Source: Biomphalaria glabrata (lineage: Eukaryota > Mollusca > Gastropoda > Planorbidae). Taken from it: DNA of 64,000 nt. The translations under genes and the position numbers were made by a program. Positions within the stretch are counted from its first letter, which is position 1. Every line of letters begins with the position of its first letter. This document shows, piece by piece, positions 54,798-64,000 of this stretch. Below the pieces are notes generated by a model, which was not told where the DNA came from, did no database searches, and saw only the letters and a list, made by a program, of their open reading frames with translations. The stretch is taken from NCBI RefSeq assembly GCF_947242115.1, contig NC_074721.1, positions 1,292,501 through 1,356,500 of the forward strand. The letters are read 5' to 3'.

Positions 54798-55372
54798 TGT
54801 AATGTACTAGTTTAGAGAGTAGGTTAGTTTTTGTTAGACAAATATATTGTGTATAGTTTTAGAGACAATGTAATGTACTAGTTTAGAGAGTAGGTTAGTT
54901 TTGTTAGACAAATATATTGTGTATAGTTTTAGAGACAATGTAATGTACTAGTTTAGAGAGTATGTTAGTTTTGTTAGACAAATATATTGTGTATAGTTTT
55001 AGAGACAATGTAATGTACTAGTTTAGAGAGTAGGTTAGTTTTTGTTAGACAAATATATTGTGTATAGTTTTAGAGACAATGTAATGTACTAGTTTAGAGA
55101 GTAGGTTAGTTTTGTTAGACAAATATATTGTGTATAGTTTTAGAGACAATGTAATGTACTAGTTTAGAGAGTAGGTTAGTTTTGTTAGACAAATATATTG
55201 TGTATAGTTTTAGAGACAATGTAATGTACTAGTTTAGAGAGTAGGTTAGTTTTGTTAGACAAATATATTGTGTATAGTTTTAGAGACAATGTAATGTACT
55301 AGTTTATAGAGTAGGTTAGTTTTTGTTACACAAATATATTGTGTATAGTTTTAGCGACGGTAAAAGTAATGA
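54798..55372 (+). repeat. 71-bp tandem array
   Basis: Eight copies of a unit starting tgtaatgtactagtttagag and ending gtgtatagttttagagacaa. They are very similar, with one T-length difference (tttttg/ttttg) and single changes in the last copy. It lies within the LTR-like element, where a promoter-bearing 5' region would be expected. Confidence 0.92.
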
Positions 55373-55650
55373 CGTAGTAAGACAAGACTAATGACGTAGT
55401 AGACTTAGGCGAACAAGAGACCAACATGGCGTTATGTTAGAAGTAGGCTGTGTTTTGAATAGTAGTTGAATAGTAATTAGATATAGCGACGTTTTAGGAA
55501 GACTGGACGGATTTCCCAGTGGTTAATAAAGTCTCATTTTATAAAAACTGAATGTTGTTATCGAGTATATTTCTATTTTGTAATGTTCTGTGGCTAATGT
55601 TAAGTAATAAATGATACATAGTCGAAGTCAGATTAGATTAGCCCATAACA
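54798..55650 (+). mobile_element. Solo-LTR-like element with tandem 5' part
   Basis: It starts TGTAATGTAC and ends CCCATAACA, and the 4-mer ctgt flanks it on both sides (54794-54797 and 55651-55654). The first two-thirds is an array of about eight 71-bp units; the last third contains an aataaagtctcattt polyadenylation-like word. Family unknown (LTR retrotransposon relic inferred). No coding part; treated as a fossil. Confidence 0.5.
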
Positions 55651-55784
55651 CTGTAATTGTTAAGTTTCGTTATATGAAGAGACTCTTTTAACAATATATC
55701 AACACAAAGCGTCAACGTCAGAGTTTATAATTAATTTAATTTAATCTTCATGAACACTATAAACACTGTTCCGTTTCTATTCCT

Positions 55785-56985
55785 CCATTTGTTCAACTTG
55801 TTCAACCTGTTCAACTTGTTCAACTTGTTCAACCTGTTCAACTTGTTCAACCTGTTCAACCTGTTCAACCTGTTCAACCTGTTCAACTTGTTCAACCTGT
55901 TCAACTTGTTCAACTTGTTCAACCTGTTCAACCTGTTCAACTTGTTCAACCTGTTCAACTTGTTCAACCTGTTCAACTTGTTCAACCTGTTCAACTTGTT
56001 CAGCTTGTTCAACTTGTTCAACTTGTTCAACTTGTTCAGCTTGTTCAACCATTTCAACTTGTTCAACCTGTTCAACTTGTTCAACTTGTTCAACCTGTTC
56101 AACTTGTTCAACTTGTTCAACCTGTTCAACTTGTTCAACCTGTTCAACTTGTTCAGCTTGTTCAACCTGTTCAACCTGTTCAACCTGTTCAACCTGTTCA
56201 ACTTGTTCAACCTGTTCAACTTGTTCAACCTGTTCAACCTGTTCAACTTGTTTAACTTGTTCAACCTGTTCAACTTGTTCAACCTGTTCAACTTGTTCAA
56301 CTTGTTCAACCTGTTCAACTTGTTCAACTTGTTCAGCTTGTTCAACCATTTCAACTTGTTCAGCTTGTTCAACTTGTTCAACTTGTTCAACTTGTTCAAC
56401 TTGTTCAACCATTTCAACTTGTTCAACCTGTTCAACTTGTTCAACTTGTTCAACCTGTTCAACTTGTTCAACTTGTTCAACCTGTTCAACTTGTTCAACC
56501 TGTTCAACTTGTTCAGCTTGTTCAACCTGTTCAACCTGTTCAACCTGTTCAACTTGTTTAACTTGTTCAACCTGTTCAACTTGTTCAACCTGTTCAACCT
56601 GTTCAACTTGTTCAACCTGTTCAACTTGTTCAACTTGTTCAGCTTGTTAAACCATTTCAACTTGTTCAACCTGTTCAACTTGTTCAACTTGTTCAACCTG
56701 TTCAACTTGTTCAACTTGTTCAACCTGTTCAACTTGTTCAACCTGTTCAACTTGTTCAGCTTGTTCAACCTGTTCAACCTGTTCAACCTGTTCAACTTGT
56801 TCAACCTGTTCAACTTGTTCAACCTGTTCAACCTGTTCAACTTGTTTAACTTGTTCAACCTGTTCAACTTGTTCAACCTGTTCAACTTGTTCAGCTTGTT
56901 CAACCTGTTCAACCTGTTCAACTTGTTTAACCTATTCAACCTGTTCAACTTGTTCAACTTGTTCAACCTGTTCAACACGCATTCG
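55785..56985. repeat. 9-bp array with higher-order structure
   Basis: About 130 copies of ttcaacttg or ttcaacctg, with rarer ttcagcttg, tttaacttg and ttcaaccat. The rare forms mark blocks of about 240 and 360 bases repeated in the same internal order (markers at 56047, 56344, 56407, 56650). Because the unit is 9 bases, five of six frames stay open for over 200 codons (FNL, NKLNRL, VEQVEQ repeats). No domain, start context or splice signal supports a protein. Confidence 0.95.
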
Positions 56986-57032
56986 CACCATTCCACATTT
57001 ACACTAACATGCGCACGTAACTGTAATATATA

Positions 57033-57274
57033 AGTATATAAGTTGGTACGTACGCGGAAGGCTAATAATGAGACTACAATATATAAGAACTATTGAAATA
57101 GAATCGTAACGGAAATAGAAACAGTTACGCTAGAGACTTTGAGCTAACAGGATGTGTTTTTGTATTGCTTTGCACTTAGAATAATATAACGAAGTTTGGC
57201 TTTTGGACAGTTCTCTCTTTACTGAATAAAAGTTATGATTTATTGATTGAAACAGTCTCTGTTGAGGTTAGTTT
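57033..57274. other. Intergenic, no gene seen
   Basis: AT-rich; an aataaa word near 57226. Nothing else recognised. Confidence 0.35.
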
Positions 57275-57280
57275 GTACAT

Positions 57281-57530
57281 AGGGGAGCTCCCTTTCAGAT
57301 CTATAGGGCAGATGATGTAAGGGTCATCTGTCTCTGTGGCCCATGGTTATCGAGGGTGTCATGTTGCCAGCACAACGACCTACCGCCTATAATATACCCC
57401 AACTTATGTCAGGTGCCCATTAGAGCTGAGGCGCCCTAAAGATCGCTAAATTTAAAATCCAGTATTCGAAACCTGGACCCCTCGTTTCGGAATCCAAGCG
57501 CTTTCACACTCAGCCACCCCGCTTCCTAGT
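57281..57530 (-). repeat. SINE-1 copy
   Basis: ccctttcagatctatagggc, gtcatctgtctctgtggccc, cagcacaacgacctaccgcc, aggcgccctaaagatcgcta and ggaatccaagcgctttcaca in family order on the minus strand. Flanks tagtttgtaca and tagtatgcaca suggest a decayed target duplication. Confidence 0.8.
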
Positions 57531-57827
57531 ATGCACAATTAATCATTTAGTCAAATCTTATGAAACTGTTGATTTAAAGGGAAATAACAACAATAAAACG
57601 TTTAGGATTAATTTGAAAATATTTAACGAGGTTATTTCCCTTTGATTAGTATTTAAGAGAATAACAACTTAATAAAAAAAAAGGTGTGGGGGGGGGGGGG
57701 GAGGAGTAAGGTGAAGACTAGGAACAATGAATGTACTTAGAGACAATGTGTGTACGTAGAATGAAGTCATTTTCAGGATTAATTTATTGATTTTCGTTAC
57801 ACTTTTCGATTAGCTTAAGTCAGGGGG

Positions 57828-58400
57828 AGGTATGGCGAGAATGAATATGTTACTTTAATATTTTGTTATGATAGTGATATCCCCTTGTTGAAGTACACCT
57901 AAACCAGAAGTGTGAATAGTGTTGCACTTGTTGTGAACTGAATGGTATAGTCTTCGTTGAATGTGCGAGAGAGTGTGTTAGCTAGTGAGGTCTTGTTCCC
58001 AGGTCCAGGAAGGTTGGACGGTCGCTACTGGACTGGGGGTTTCGTATTAATATTTATTAAAGTTGATGAAAGAGGAGCGAAAATTGTATATAAGCAAAAA
58101 CCAAAAGGCAGGTGACCCAACGGCAGACCCCGAATGCGATGGATTGATGATGTGAAAGCAGATCTGAAGCAGCTTGGGGGTTAGGGCGTGGAGAAGAAAG
58201 GCCCAGGAGAGATCTGAATGGAGGGATGTGTTGAAGCAGGACAGAGCCTTCCATTGGCTGTAGCGCCAGTGGGATGGATGGATGGATGGTCATTATTTGT
58301 GCTTTATCGGATATTATTAAAGTATTAAAGCATCATTATTATTCATGGAGTTGAAGATTATTAATAATTAATACTTGGAGGGACTAAATTAATTTTTTTT
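57828..58400 (+). mobile_element. LTR-like relic A, with nested LINE-B
   Basis: A purine tract agggggaggta is followed by TGGCGAGAATGAATATG, as a polypurine tract precedes a 3' LTR. The sequence is homologous to 60155-61260 (gtgtgaatag..gttgcacttg, gtgaggtcttg, tccaggaaggttggacg, ctggactggg). It is interrupted by LINE-B at 58068-58289. Family not determined; fossil, no coding part seen. Confidence 0.45.
58068..58289 (+). mobile_element. LINE-B (RTE-like) 3' end
   Basis: Same sequence as the last half of 4331-4713: gagcgaaaattgtatataag, ggcagaccccgaatgcgatg, gatctgaatggagggatgtg, tggctgtagcgcc and a (GGAT)n tail. A one-base insertion (gggggttagg) breaks the frame. Nested in an LTR-like relic. 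Confidence 0.82.
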
Positions 58401-58407
58401 TAAATTA

Positions 58408-58690
58408 AGGCTAAGACTAAGACTAAGACTGCTTTATTGATCCTTACGGAAATTTGTTGTGATTACCAGGACTCGTTTCTCATATAAAGACAACACAACA
58501 GAAAAATACACATAGATACAACAGACAACATAGAGAGTTCATTCAGCGACTACACACAGGTATCTTGGTGCATTTCATGTTCCCTGATCAATGAGTGGCG
58601 GTGATAGAGTCTGACCGAGTGAGGTACGCACGAGTTTTTGTACCGCTCCGTTCTTGTTTTGATTGACAGCAGTGGCCCACTTCGCGACAT
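58408..58690 (-). mobile_element. CR1/L2-type LINE 3' end
   Basis: On the minus strand: ctcactcggtcagactctat, atcaccgccactcattgatc, tttgttgtctgttg-like region, then acaaatttccgtaaggatca then ataaagc and a (CTTAG)n tail. The aaatttcc..aggatcaataaag end is characteristic of CR1/L2-type elements. No coding part recovered. Confidence 0.6.
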
Positions 58691-59293
58691 CGCAAATTCG
58701 TTTTCTCTGTAACTTATCTTACTTAACCGTAACTGAGGGCTCTCGGTTATGACAAATATATTAGATGTAATATGCTTTGAACTGATTAGCCTATGTGGAG
58801 AATTCCCCCCCCTCCCCCTGCCAGCACTTGACGGGAGCCCCCTAATGAGTGGGTTTATTTTTTTAGATTAAATATTAAATGTTACGCAAAATGCAGAGGC
58901 CCCAAAAGAGGTCAGTCCCCCCCAGGCCCTCAAACGATGGCCAATTCCAAGTTACGCCACTGCTAGATGTGAGCTCAAGTGTAATAGGATGTGTTTTCAA
59001 GAAAGACAATTCATACTTTGACAAAATAAAGGGGATGTAACGACGCATGCCAAATCTGTAAAATACCTCATCAGAGAAATCGTTGATGTTTTTACTATAT
59101 GAGAGAGATGCCAGGAATTACTGAAAATCCGTAAAGCTAAAAGAGCAGTGAATGTTTGGTAAAAGAGGTTGGACACTCTTCTGAAAGGGAAAGAGAGAAG
59201 GCATGTAAGTTCTTTTACAGAAAAAGAAAGCTCAACAGTAGGCTTCTAAATAATTTTGTCAATTAATTATCCCCCCCCCCCCCCAATTTTTTT
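58691..59293. other. Mostly featureless; possible hAT end
   Basis: ggccaattccaagttacgcc then actgcta at 58939-58965 looks like a hAT right terminal repeat (gcagtggcgtaac type) but no matching left end was found. Confidence 0.3.
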
Positions 59294-59374
59294 TTCACTC
59301 TTTCTCTCCGTAATTATTTACCACATTCTGGTAGAATCAACGCTGGTATCGTCAGTTAGGAGAAAAAGAGTTAA
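59294..59374. mobile_element. TTAA-type MITE, short 81-bp form
   Basis: Aligns without gaps to 640-720 (ctctttctctccgtaattat; gaatcaacgctgg; gtcagttaggaga). The left TTAA has become TTCA; the right TTAA is intact. Confidence 0.7.
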
Positions 59375-59408
59375 GTTAGTTAAATTAATTTTTAAAAAAT
59401 GGGCTTTG

Positions 59409-59540
59409 CTTGTTTCGGATGTTTATTCATAGTTGAAAATTAATATACATCATATTGAAAACCTCCCGCAGGACGACAAGGGTGGGTTAGGCATCGAGAA
59501 GATCGAACGTACAGCGTGAATAATACACTACCAGGCAGCC
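59409..59540 (-). repeat. SINE-2 copy, old
   Basis: tgtttcggatgtttattcat, aaaacctcccgcaggacgac and actaccaggcagcc in order on the minus strand. Confidence 0.6.
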
Positions 59541-60150
59541 ACACGTATAATCTGTGATAATGACTGGCATCTGAGATGAACTTCAACTGGGAACATATAG
59601 CTCTGGAAAAAAAAAACTAGGCAGTCTGACGTAACTGACTGACAACTACACAGGCCGCGATCGACAATATGTGTCAGTCTTTTTCTTATTTAGAATTCTA
59701 CAGGAAATGTCTTCATGGGACTATTCCTATTAAGGGGCATAATCAGTTTCATTTCTTAGTTTCGTAGTTTTGTATTTCTTTGGGTTATCTCTCTTTGTAC
59801 ACTCTTCGCCTACGTGCTTTGGTTGTGTTGTGGTTCAATATCACTGATAATAATATCTGTTCTTCGTATATGTCTATGCTGTAACTTAGGAAGTACAAAA
59901 CATCTATTATAAACTTTGGACATATTTTGAGTTCATAACTGAATTATATGGCCTACAATACTGGAAGATATTTAGATTTTTATTCTACAGAACGCTTATT
60001 TCGGAAGCCACTTTACACCTAAGGCCTAAGCCTCCATGCCCCCCATTCATCTGTCAAGGATTCCATATATATTTTTTTATTTTTTAGAAAATGGTACAAA
60101 ACGTCGACAAGTGTGGTAAATTTTTCTGTTTTTTTTTTTTTTTAATCACA
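59541..60150. other. Intergenic, no gene seen
   Basis: AT-rich; T-tract at 60125. Nothing recognised. Confidence 0.4.
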
Positions 60151-60154
60151 CTTA

Positions 60155-61262
60155 TATCAGGGGGAGGTTTGGCAAGAATGAATGTTACTTTGATATTTTG
60201 GTATGATTGTTATATCCCCTGGTTGTGAATGTGAATAGCATTGCACTTGTTGTGATCTGAATGATTAAGTCTTCTTTGGATGTGCGAGAGACTGTTAAGT
60301 TAGTGAGGTCTTGCTCCCGGTCCAGGAAGGTTGGACGTTTACTTCCTGGACTGGTGTTTGTATTATTAATATTAATATTTATTGTGCATTATTTGAGCTA
60401 TATTGGATATTAAAATATCATTGTTATATTCTATAACAGTGATGCCCAAAATACGGCCCGCGGGCCAGATCCGGCCCGCGACGTGGTTCCATCCGGCCCA
60501 CCGAAATGTCTGCACAAAGTGTAGAAAATCTGCTACTTCCCCCTCCTAAAGAAAAGGTTGAAAAATGTCTCTTTACCTACGTTAGGGCCCTATATTTTTC
60601 TCCGATTGATTGTTATCATGACCTTTAACATTTGTGCGTTTGAGATTGATCTCTTGATGTAGAAGTTACCACAAAAATTAAAAAAGTGGAAAGACCTTTA
60701 CTTTTTGGTAGAACATGATGATAAGCCAATATATTTGAGTTGTTTATAAAGTGTGGCTGTTTAAAAAAAAAGAAACGCATATAAACGGCATTATAAAACA
60801 AATTTGATGTCATTCGAATAAAAAGATTGTTAAACAAAGTCTAGAGATTGGAAGATTAGTGTTAATATTTACCAAAAAGAGACAAGAATATGAGTCGTTG
60901 GTAAAGCTAGCTGTAATGTTGCTCATATTTTTAGTACAGAAATGAAGCCGTTTTCTGACGCATGAAAAAAAAAAGATAATATCCCATTAATGAATGTAAG
61001 TGCTAGATCCACAGGTTTCTAATCAAATAGTTTCAGGTCAATTTCATTTCGTTTTTGTACCTTTCCTTTATATGGCCCGCGACACCGGTGTCGGAAATTA
61101 AAATGGCCCGCAGGTCGATTTATGTTGGGCATCACTGTTCTATAAGATCTGGAGTTGGAGTTAATGTGTATTGAAGTATAATTATTCTTAGTTGTAATAT
61201 TTAAGAATGGAAGAATTAAAGAATCAAGTAATATTTGTTCGTATAAGTGAAAAACCCTAGTG
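60155..61262 (+). mobile_element. LTR-like relic B, with nested hAT element
   Basis: Homologous to relic A at 57828-58400: agggggaggtttggc then aagaatgaatgttac, gcattgcacttgttgtg, ggtccaggaaggttggacg, cctggactggtgttt. Interrupted by the hAT copy at 60437-61137; resumes with gatctggagttggagttaat. The right limit is uncertain. Fossil; no coding part seen. Confidence 0.45.
60437..61137. mobile_element. hAT-like element, gatgcccaa family, exact 8-bp target duplication
   Basis: Begins cagtgatgcccaaaatacgg and ends tatgttgggcatcactg. The flanking 8-mer ttctataa is at 60429-60436 and 61138-61145. It is 701 bp. The interior is non-coding apart from a short minus frame without motifs, so it is a non-autonomous copy. 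Paired with 19378-20046. Confidence 0.9.
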
Positions 61263-61379
61263 AGCCCAAGTAAAGATACACAAGAACAAGAGACAAGCGT
61301 ATAATGTGAGCCCTGACAACTTACTGTGACTTTATCATTAGTATCATTGGGGGTGGGGAGGTGTAAATCGACAATTTTA

Positions 61380-61633
61380 AAATGTGGTGGACCACTTTAC
61401 ATGTCTGAGAGGTACGGTATTAAATGTGGTGGACCACTTTACATGTCTGAGAGGTACGGTATTAAATGTGGTGGACCACTTTACATGTCTGAGAGGTACG
61501 GTATTAAATGTGGTGGACCACTTTACATGTCTGAGAGGTACGGTATTAAATGTGGTGGACCACTTTACATGTCTGAGAGGTACGGTATTAAATGTGGTGG
61601 ACCACTTTACATGTCTGAGAGGTACGCTATTAA
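61380..61633 (+). repeat. 42-bp tandem array, six near-identical copies
   Basis: Unit starts aatgtggtggaccactttac and continues atgtctgagaggtacggtatta. Only the last copy differs (gctatt). 42 bases is 14 codons, so two + frames read through (CGGPLYMSERYGIK). It contains a perfect ggtggaccac-type inner palindrome. Not a supported gene. Confidence 0.95.
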
Positions 61634-61708
61634 ATGGAAAATCACTTTTAAGTTATTTACCGTCTAGCGAAAGCTAGCCGTGCTTTTTGGACGCCTCCAA
61701 ATATATAT

Positions 61709-61880
61709 GGGATGGCTGCCTGGTCGTGCGGTTTGCGCGCTGGACTGTCGTTCAGATTTATCCATTGTCCCGGGTTCAAACCCTGCCCGCTCCCATCCCC
61801 CGTCTTCCTGCGGGAGGTTTGGACTAGGAAGTAATTATCTTCAACTCTGAAGGAACATCCGAAACATGTCAAACATTTTA
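61709..61880 (+). repeat. SINE-2, near-consensus copy
   Basis: gggatggctgcctggtcgtg, tttgcgcgctggactgtcgt, B-box gggttcaaaccctgcccgct, ggaggtttggactaggaagt, gaaggaacatccgaaacatg and an acattttac tail. Confidence 0.88.
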
Positions 61881-61889
61881 CATTTTACA

Positions 61890-62525
61890 AAGCGAGAGTG
61901 TGACAGTTTATATAGATACGCCTGCCTTCATAAATCAGTATCTACCAAGCGTTGGTTTAACTCAATCTTACTATTTGAATCTGAGACATAGGTACTATAC
62001 AGAAAACGGTAAAGATATTTGCGTCATGGACATACGATGGCAAGACCGAAATATAAATATCAAAAGCCAGTATGGACTGTTTATGGGGGCTTCGTATAAA
62101 TCAACAGGACACAGCACGTATCTGGGACGGTATCCTTTACGGGGGATGACCGCATGACATAGCCTTTTCTTTTTTAGTGAGTTTAAAGATGGTCGGCGTA
62201 AGAGAGTTGACCCACGGAAACGCTTTAAATGCCAGCTTAGGCGCCAACTTGCTTTAGCTGACACAGAAGAGAGCCTCTGGCAGTAGGCAGTTTCCGTACG
62301 AAACAGCTGGAGATCACTTTCTTAGGTCGCGGAGACACGCCAAATGAACATCCAATTTTGAGGACATACGTAGAAGGCGAATAGAGAAAGTCGACAATTG
62401 GCGGACAATGGTTATGACTGCGCTGATTGTGGCAAAATATGTAGGTCGCAGATGGGGCTGCGTAGCGACGTAAATTTATGTGCTTCTCAATAATCTTCAG
62501 ATTCGAAGGCAAGCCTTTTTATTAG
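61890..62525 (+). mobile_element. LINE-H C-terminal relic
   Basis: The + strand has YYTENGKDICVMDIRWQDR (the IKWQDR motif near the end of RT proteins), then after interruptions EFKDGRRKRVDPRKRFKCQL, RRQLALADTEESLWQ and finally DCADCGKICRSQMGLRS (zinc-finger tail). These motifs occur in the order known for C-termini of several LINE clades. Several frame breaks. Relatives: 3575-3720 and 34850-34995. Confidence 0.7.
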
Positions 62526-62557
62526 TATCAATTTATAGGTAGCATTGCTATTTGACA

Positions 62558-62690
62558 TCTACAACCTAACTGAACCTCTACAACCTAACTGAACCTCTAC
62601 AACCTAACTGAACCTCTACAACCTAACTGAACCTCTCAACCTAATTGACCGCTGCAACCTAATTAAACTCTACAATCCAAAAGACCTCTA
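62558..62690. repeat. 19-bp tandem array
   Basis: About five regular copies of ctacaacctaactgaacct, then decaying ones to 62690. Confidence 0.92.
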
Positions 62691-63904
62691 CAACTGATCA
62701 TGAGTTTTCTCCACTTGTAATATTTAAATGAAGACATCTCTCCTTTTTTAAACTCTAACGGATTGTTTCGGTCACTACAATAATAACTACATTTTCCATG
62801 ATTAAACTAAAAAGATATGTAACTCTTTATACACCCCTGTAGAATCGATTGACAAACTTGGCAATGAAATAAGTTAAAACAATCTGTGGTTATAGTGATA
62901 ACAGAAACATCTGTAAGCTCCATGTAGATTTGTCATAAATTCTGGATCTAACAACACACAACACAAGTCTACCTCCTGGGCCAGAGTCAATATATCACTC
63001 AGCGACCAACACGCCGCGGACGACCAGGGCTCCACCATCTCCCCCTTGCTACCCCAAGTGTGACGAGCGATATGATTTCAAAAAATCCAACCTCAGTGGA
63101 CACAGTCAATCGCCCCCCTCCCATGATGACGCAAGACTAACTTGTCTACAACTGTCCAAGTCCTGTCTTCTCATCAAAGGGGAACAATCGCTTTGAAATG
63201 CCACCACAGTTGCTCCCTGGTTCACGCTAGTTGGGTGCCTGGCGCCACGGCGTATTGCGCCCGCAGGTGTAGAAAAAAAAAAAAAAAGAAACATTAAGAA
63301 TCAAAAGAAGTCAAAGAGTGAGAAAAAGCTGGAAATAGAAAATAAAAAATCTTTTAGACCAAAATAGCCGTGACCAAAAATACGTTACATGAAGTGAATC
63401 GAGTAGAATGGAATACAAATCAACCAACCCTAGTGTACGTACACCCCTGCTTAACAATAAAGGAAAAGACGTGCGCCCAGATGAGGTCTACCTCTGGTGT
63501 AGGCAAGTTTCAGGGGCGACTTCACCTTAATCGTCCTTAGAGAAGTCAAGCTTACACACACACACACACACACATACACACACACTCTCAAATCAAAGAG
63601 AACAAGATGGGGGGTGGGAGAGACTGGGGAACTAAAAATAAAAATAAAGGCTCCAAGGTTTTGTTTCAGAAAGTGGGTGAGTGGCTGTGAGATTAGTTGT
63701 TTTAGCATATAGCACAAGAGGCTGTGAGTTTGAATCAAGTAGTATTCTGTGTATGTGTGACGTCACGTGCCCTACTTTACAAAAATACAAAAATAGGAAA
63801 CATTTGATCCTTTTTACCTTTTTTTTCTGTTGGTTGTTTCACTTTTGAGTTTCTATTGTGGTTTTCAAATCACAACTTTATTGGAGATAATTAGCGGTGT
63901 GCAC
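62691..63904. other. Intergenic, no gene seen; CA microsatellite
   Basis: (CA)n at 63555-63586 and a poly-A run at 63271. Short frames lack motifs. Confidence 0.4.
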
Positions 63905-64000
63905 AATTGTGGAAACACAAACTCAAAATCGGCCCCCGAAGTGGTCCACCTAGGCAGGTAAAAAGGCAGGTTTCAATATTTTCAGAAACAATAACAGAAT
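63905..64000 (+). repeat. Interspersed repeat running off the window
   Basis: tgtggaaacacaaactcaaa, ggcaggtaaaaaggcaggtt and tcaatattttcagaaacaat match 1313-1409. The element continues beyond the end. Confidence 0.65.

Noticed and set aside
55731-57033. Frames of 421, 427 and 211 codons on both strands
   Set aside because: All arise from the 9-bp array; openness on five frames shows it is a property of the unit, not coding.

Overview
This is AT-rich, gene-poor animal nuclear DNA. The repeat content (tRNA-like SINEs, several LINE clades, hAT and TTAA-type MITEs), a decayed calreticulin copy and two secreted S1-type serine protease exons suggest a mollusc, most likely a freshwater pulmonate snail of the Biomphalaria/Bulinus type. 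That placement is inference from recognised families, not from a search.

Layout. 1-39.4 kb is intergenic: LINE 3' ends (mostly 5'-truncated, four with clear target-site duplications), three tRNA-derived SINE families, hAT MITEs (several with exact 8-bp duplications and nested insertions), a TTAA-flanked MITE family, and long tandem arrays at 18.3-19.1, 23.4-23.9, 28.4-29.8, 33.0-34.3 and 35.2-35.7 kb. A restriction-endonuclease-type LINE relic lies at 38.1-39.2 kb. The first protease exon is at 39.9-40.9 kb. A calreticulin retropseudogene occupies 42.1-45.86 kb. It is split by a SINE, carries three separate tandem expansions of its own coding sequence, and is followed at its poly(A) by a LINE 3' end in the same orientation. 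At 47.4-48.4 kb is an I-clade LINE fragment with RNase H. A 41-bp array fills 50.0-51.7 kb. The second, paralogous protease exon is at 53.0-54.0 kb with a good polyadenylation signal. The rest holds LTR-like relics (54.8-55.65, 57.8-58.4, 60.2-61.3 kb), a 9-bp array (55.8-57.0 kb), a 42-bp array (61.4 kb) and more LINE/SINE debris.

The only host genes I can support as possibly working are the two protease exons. They are tandem paralogues about 12 kb apart on the same strand. Each holds a complete S1 catalytic domain in one exon, and both open behind a phase-0 splice acceptor. Their 5' exons (signal peptide and first Met) were not found. No RNA gene, CRISPR array or operon is present.

The main theme is tandem-array birth. 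About 19 arrays with units of 9-71 bp (the 83-bp repeat at 18.34 kb is the one longer unit) cover roughly 11 kb (about 17%). In at least six cases the seed is recognisable: calreticulin coding sequence (three times), the protease C-terminus, a SINE tail, a hAT interior and an LTR-like element.
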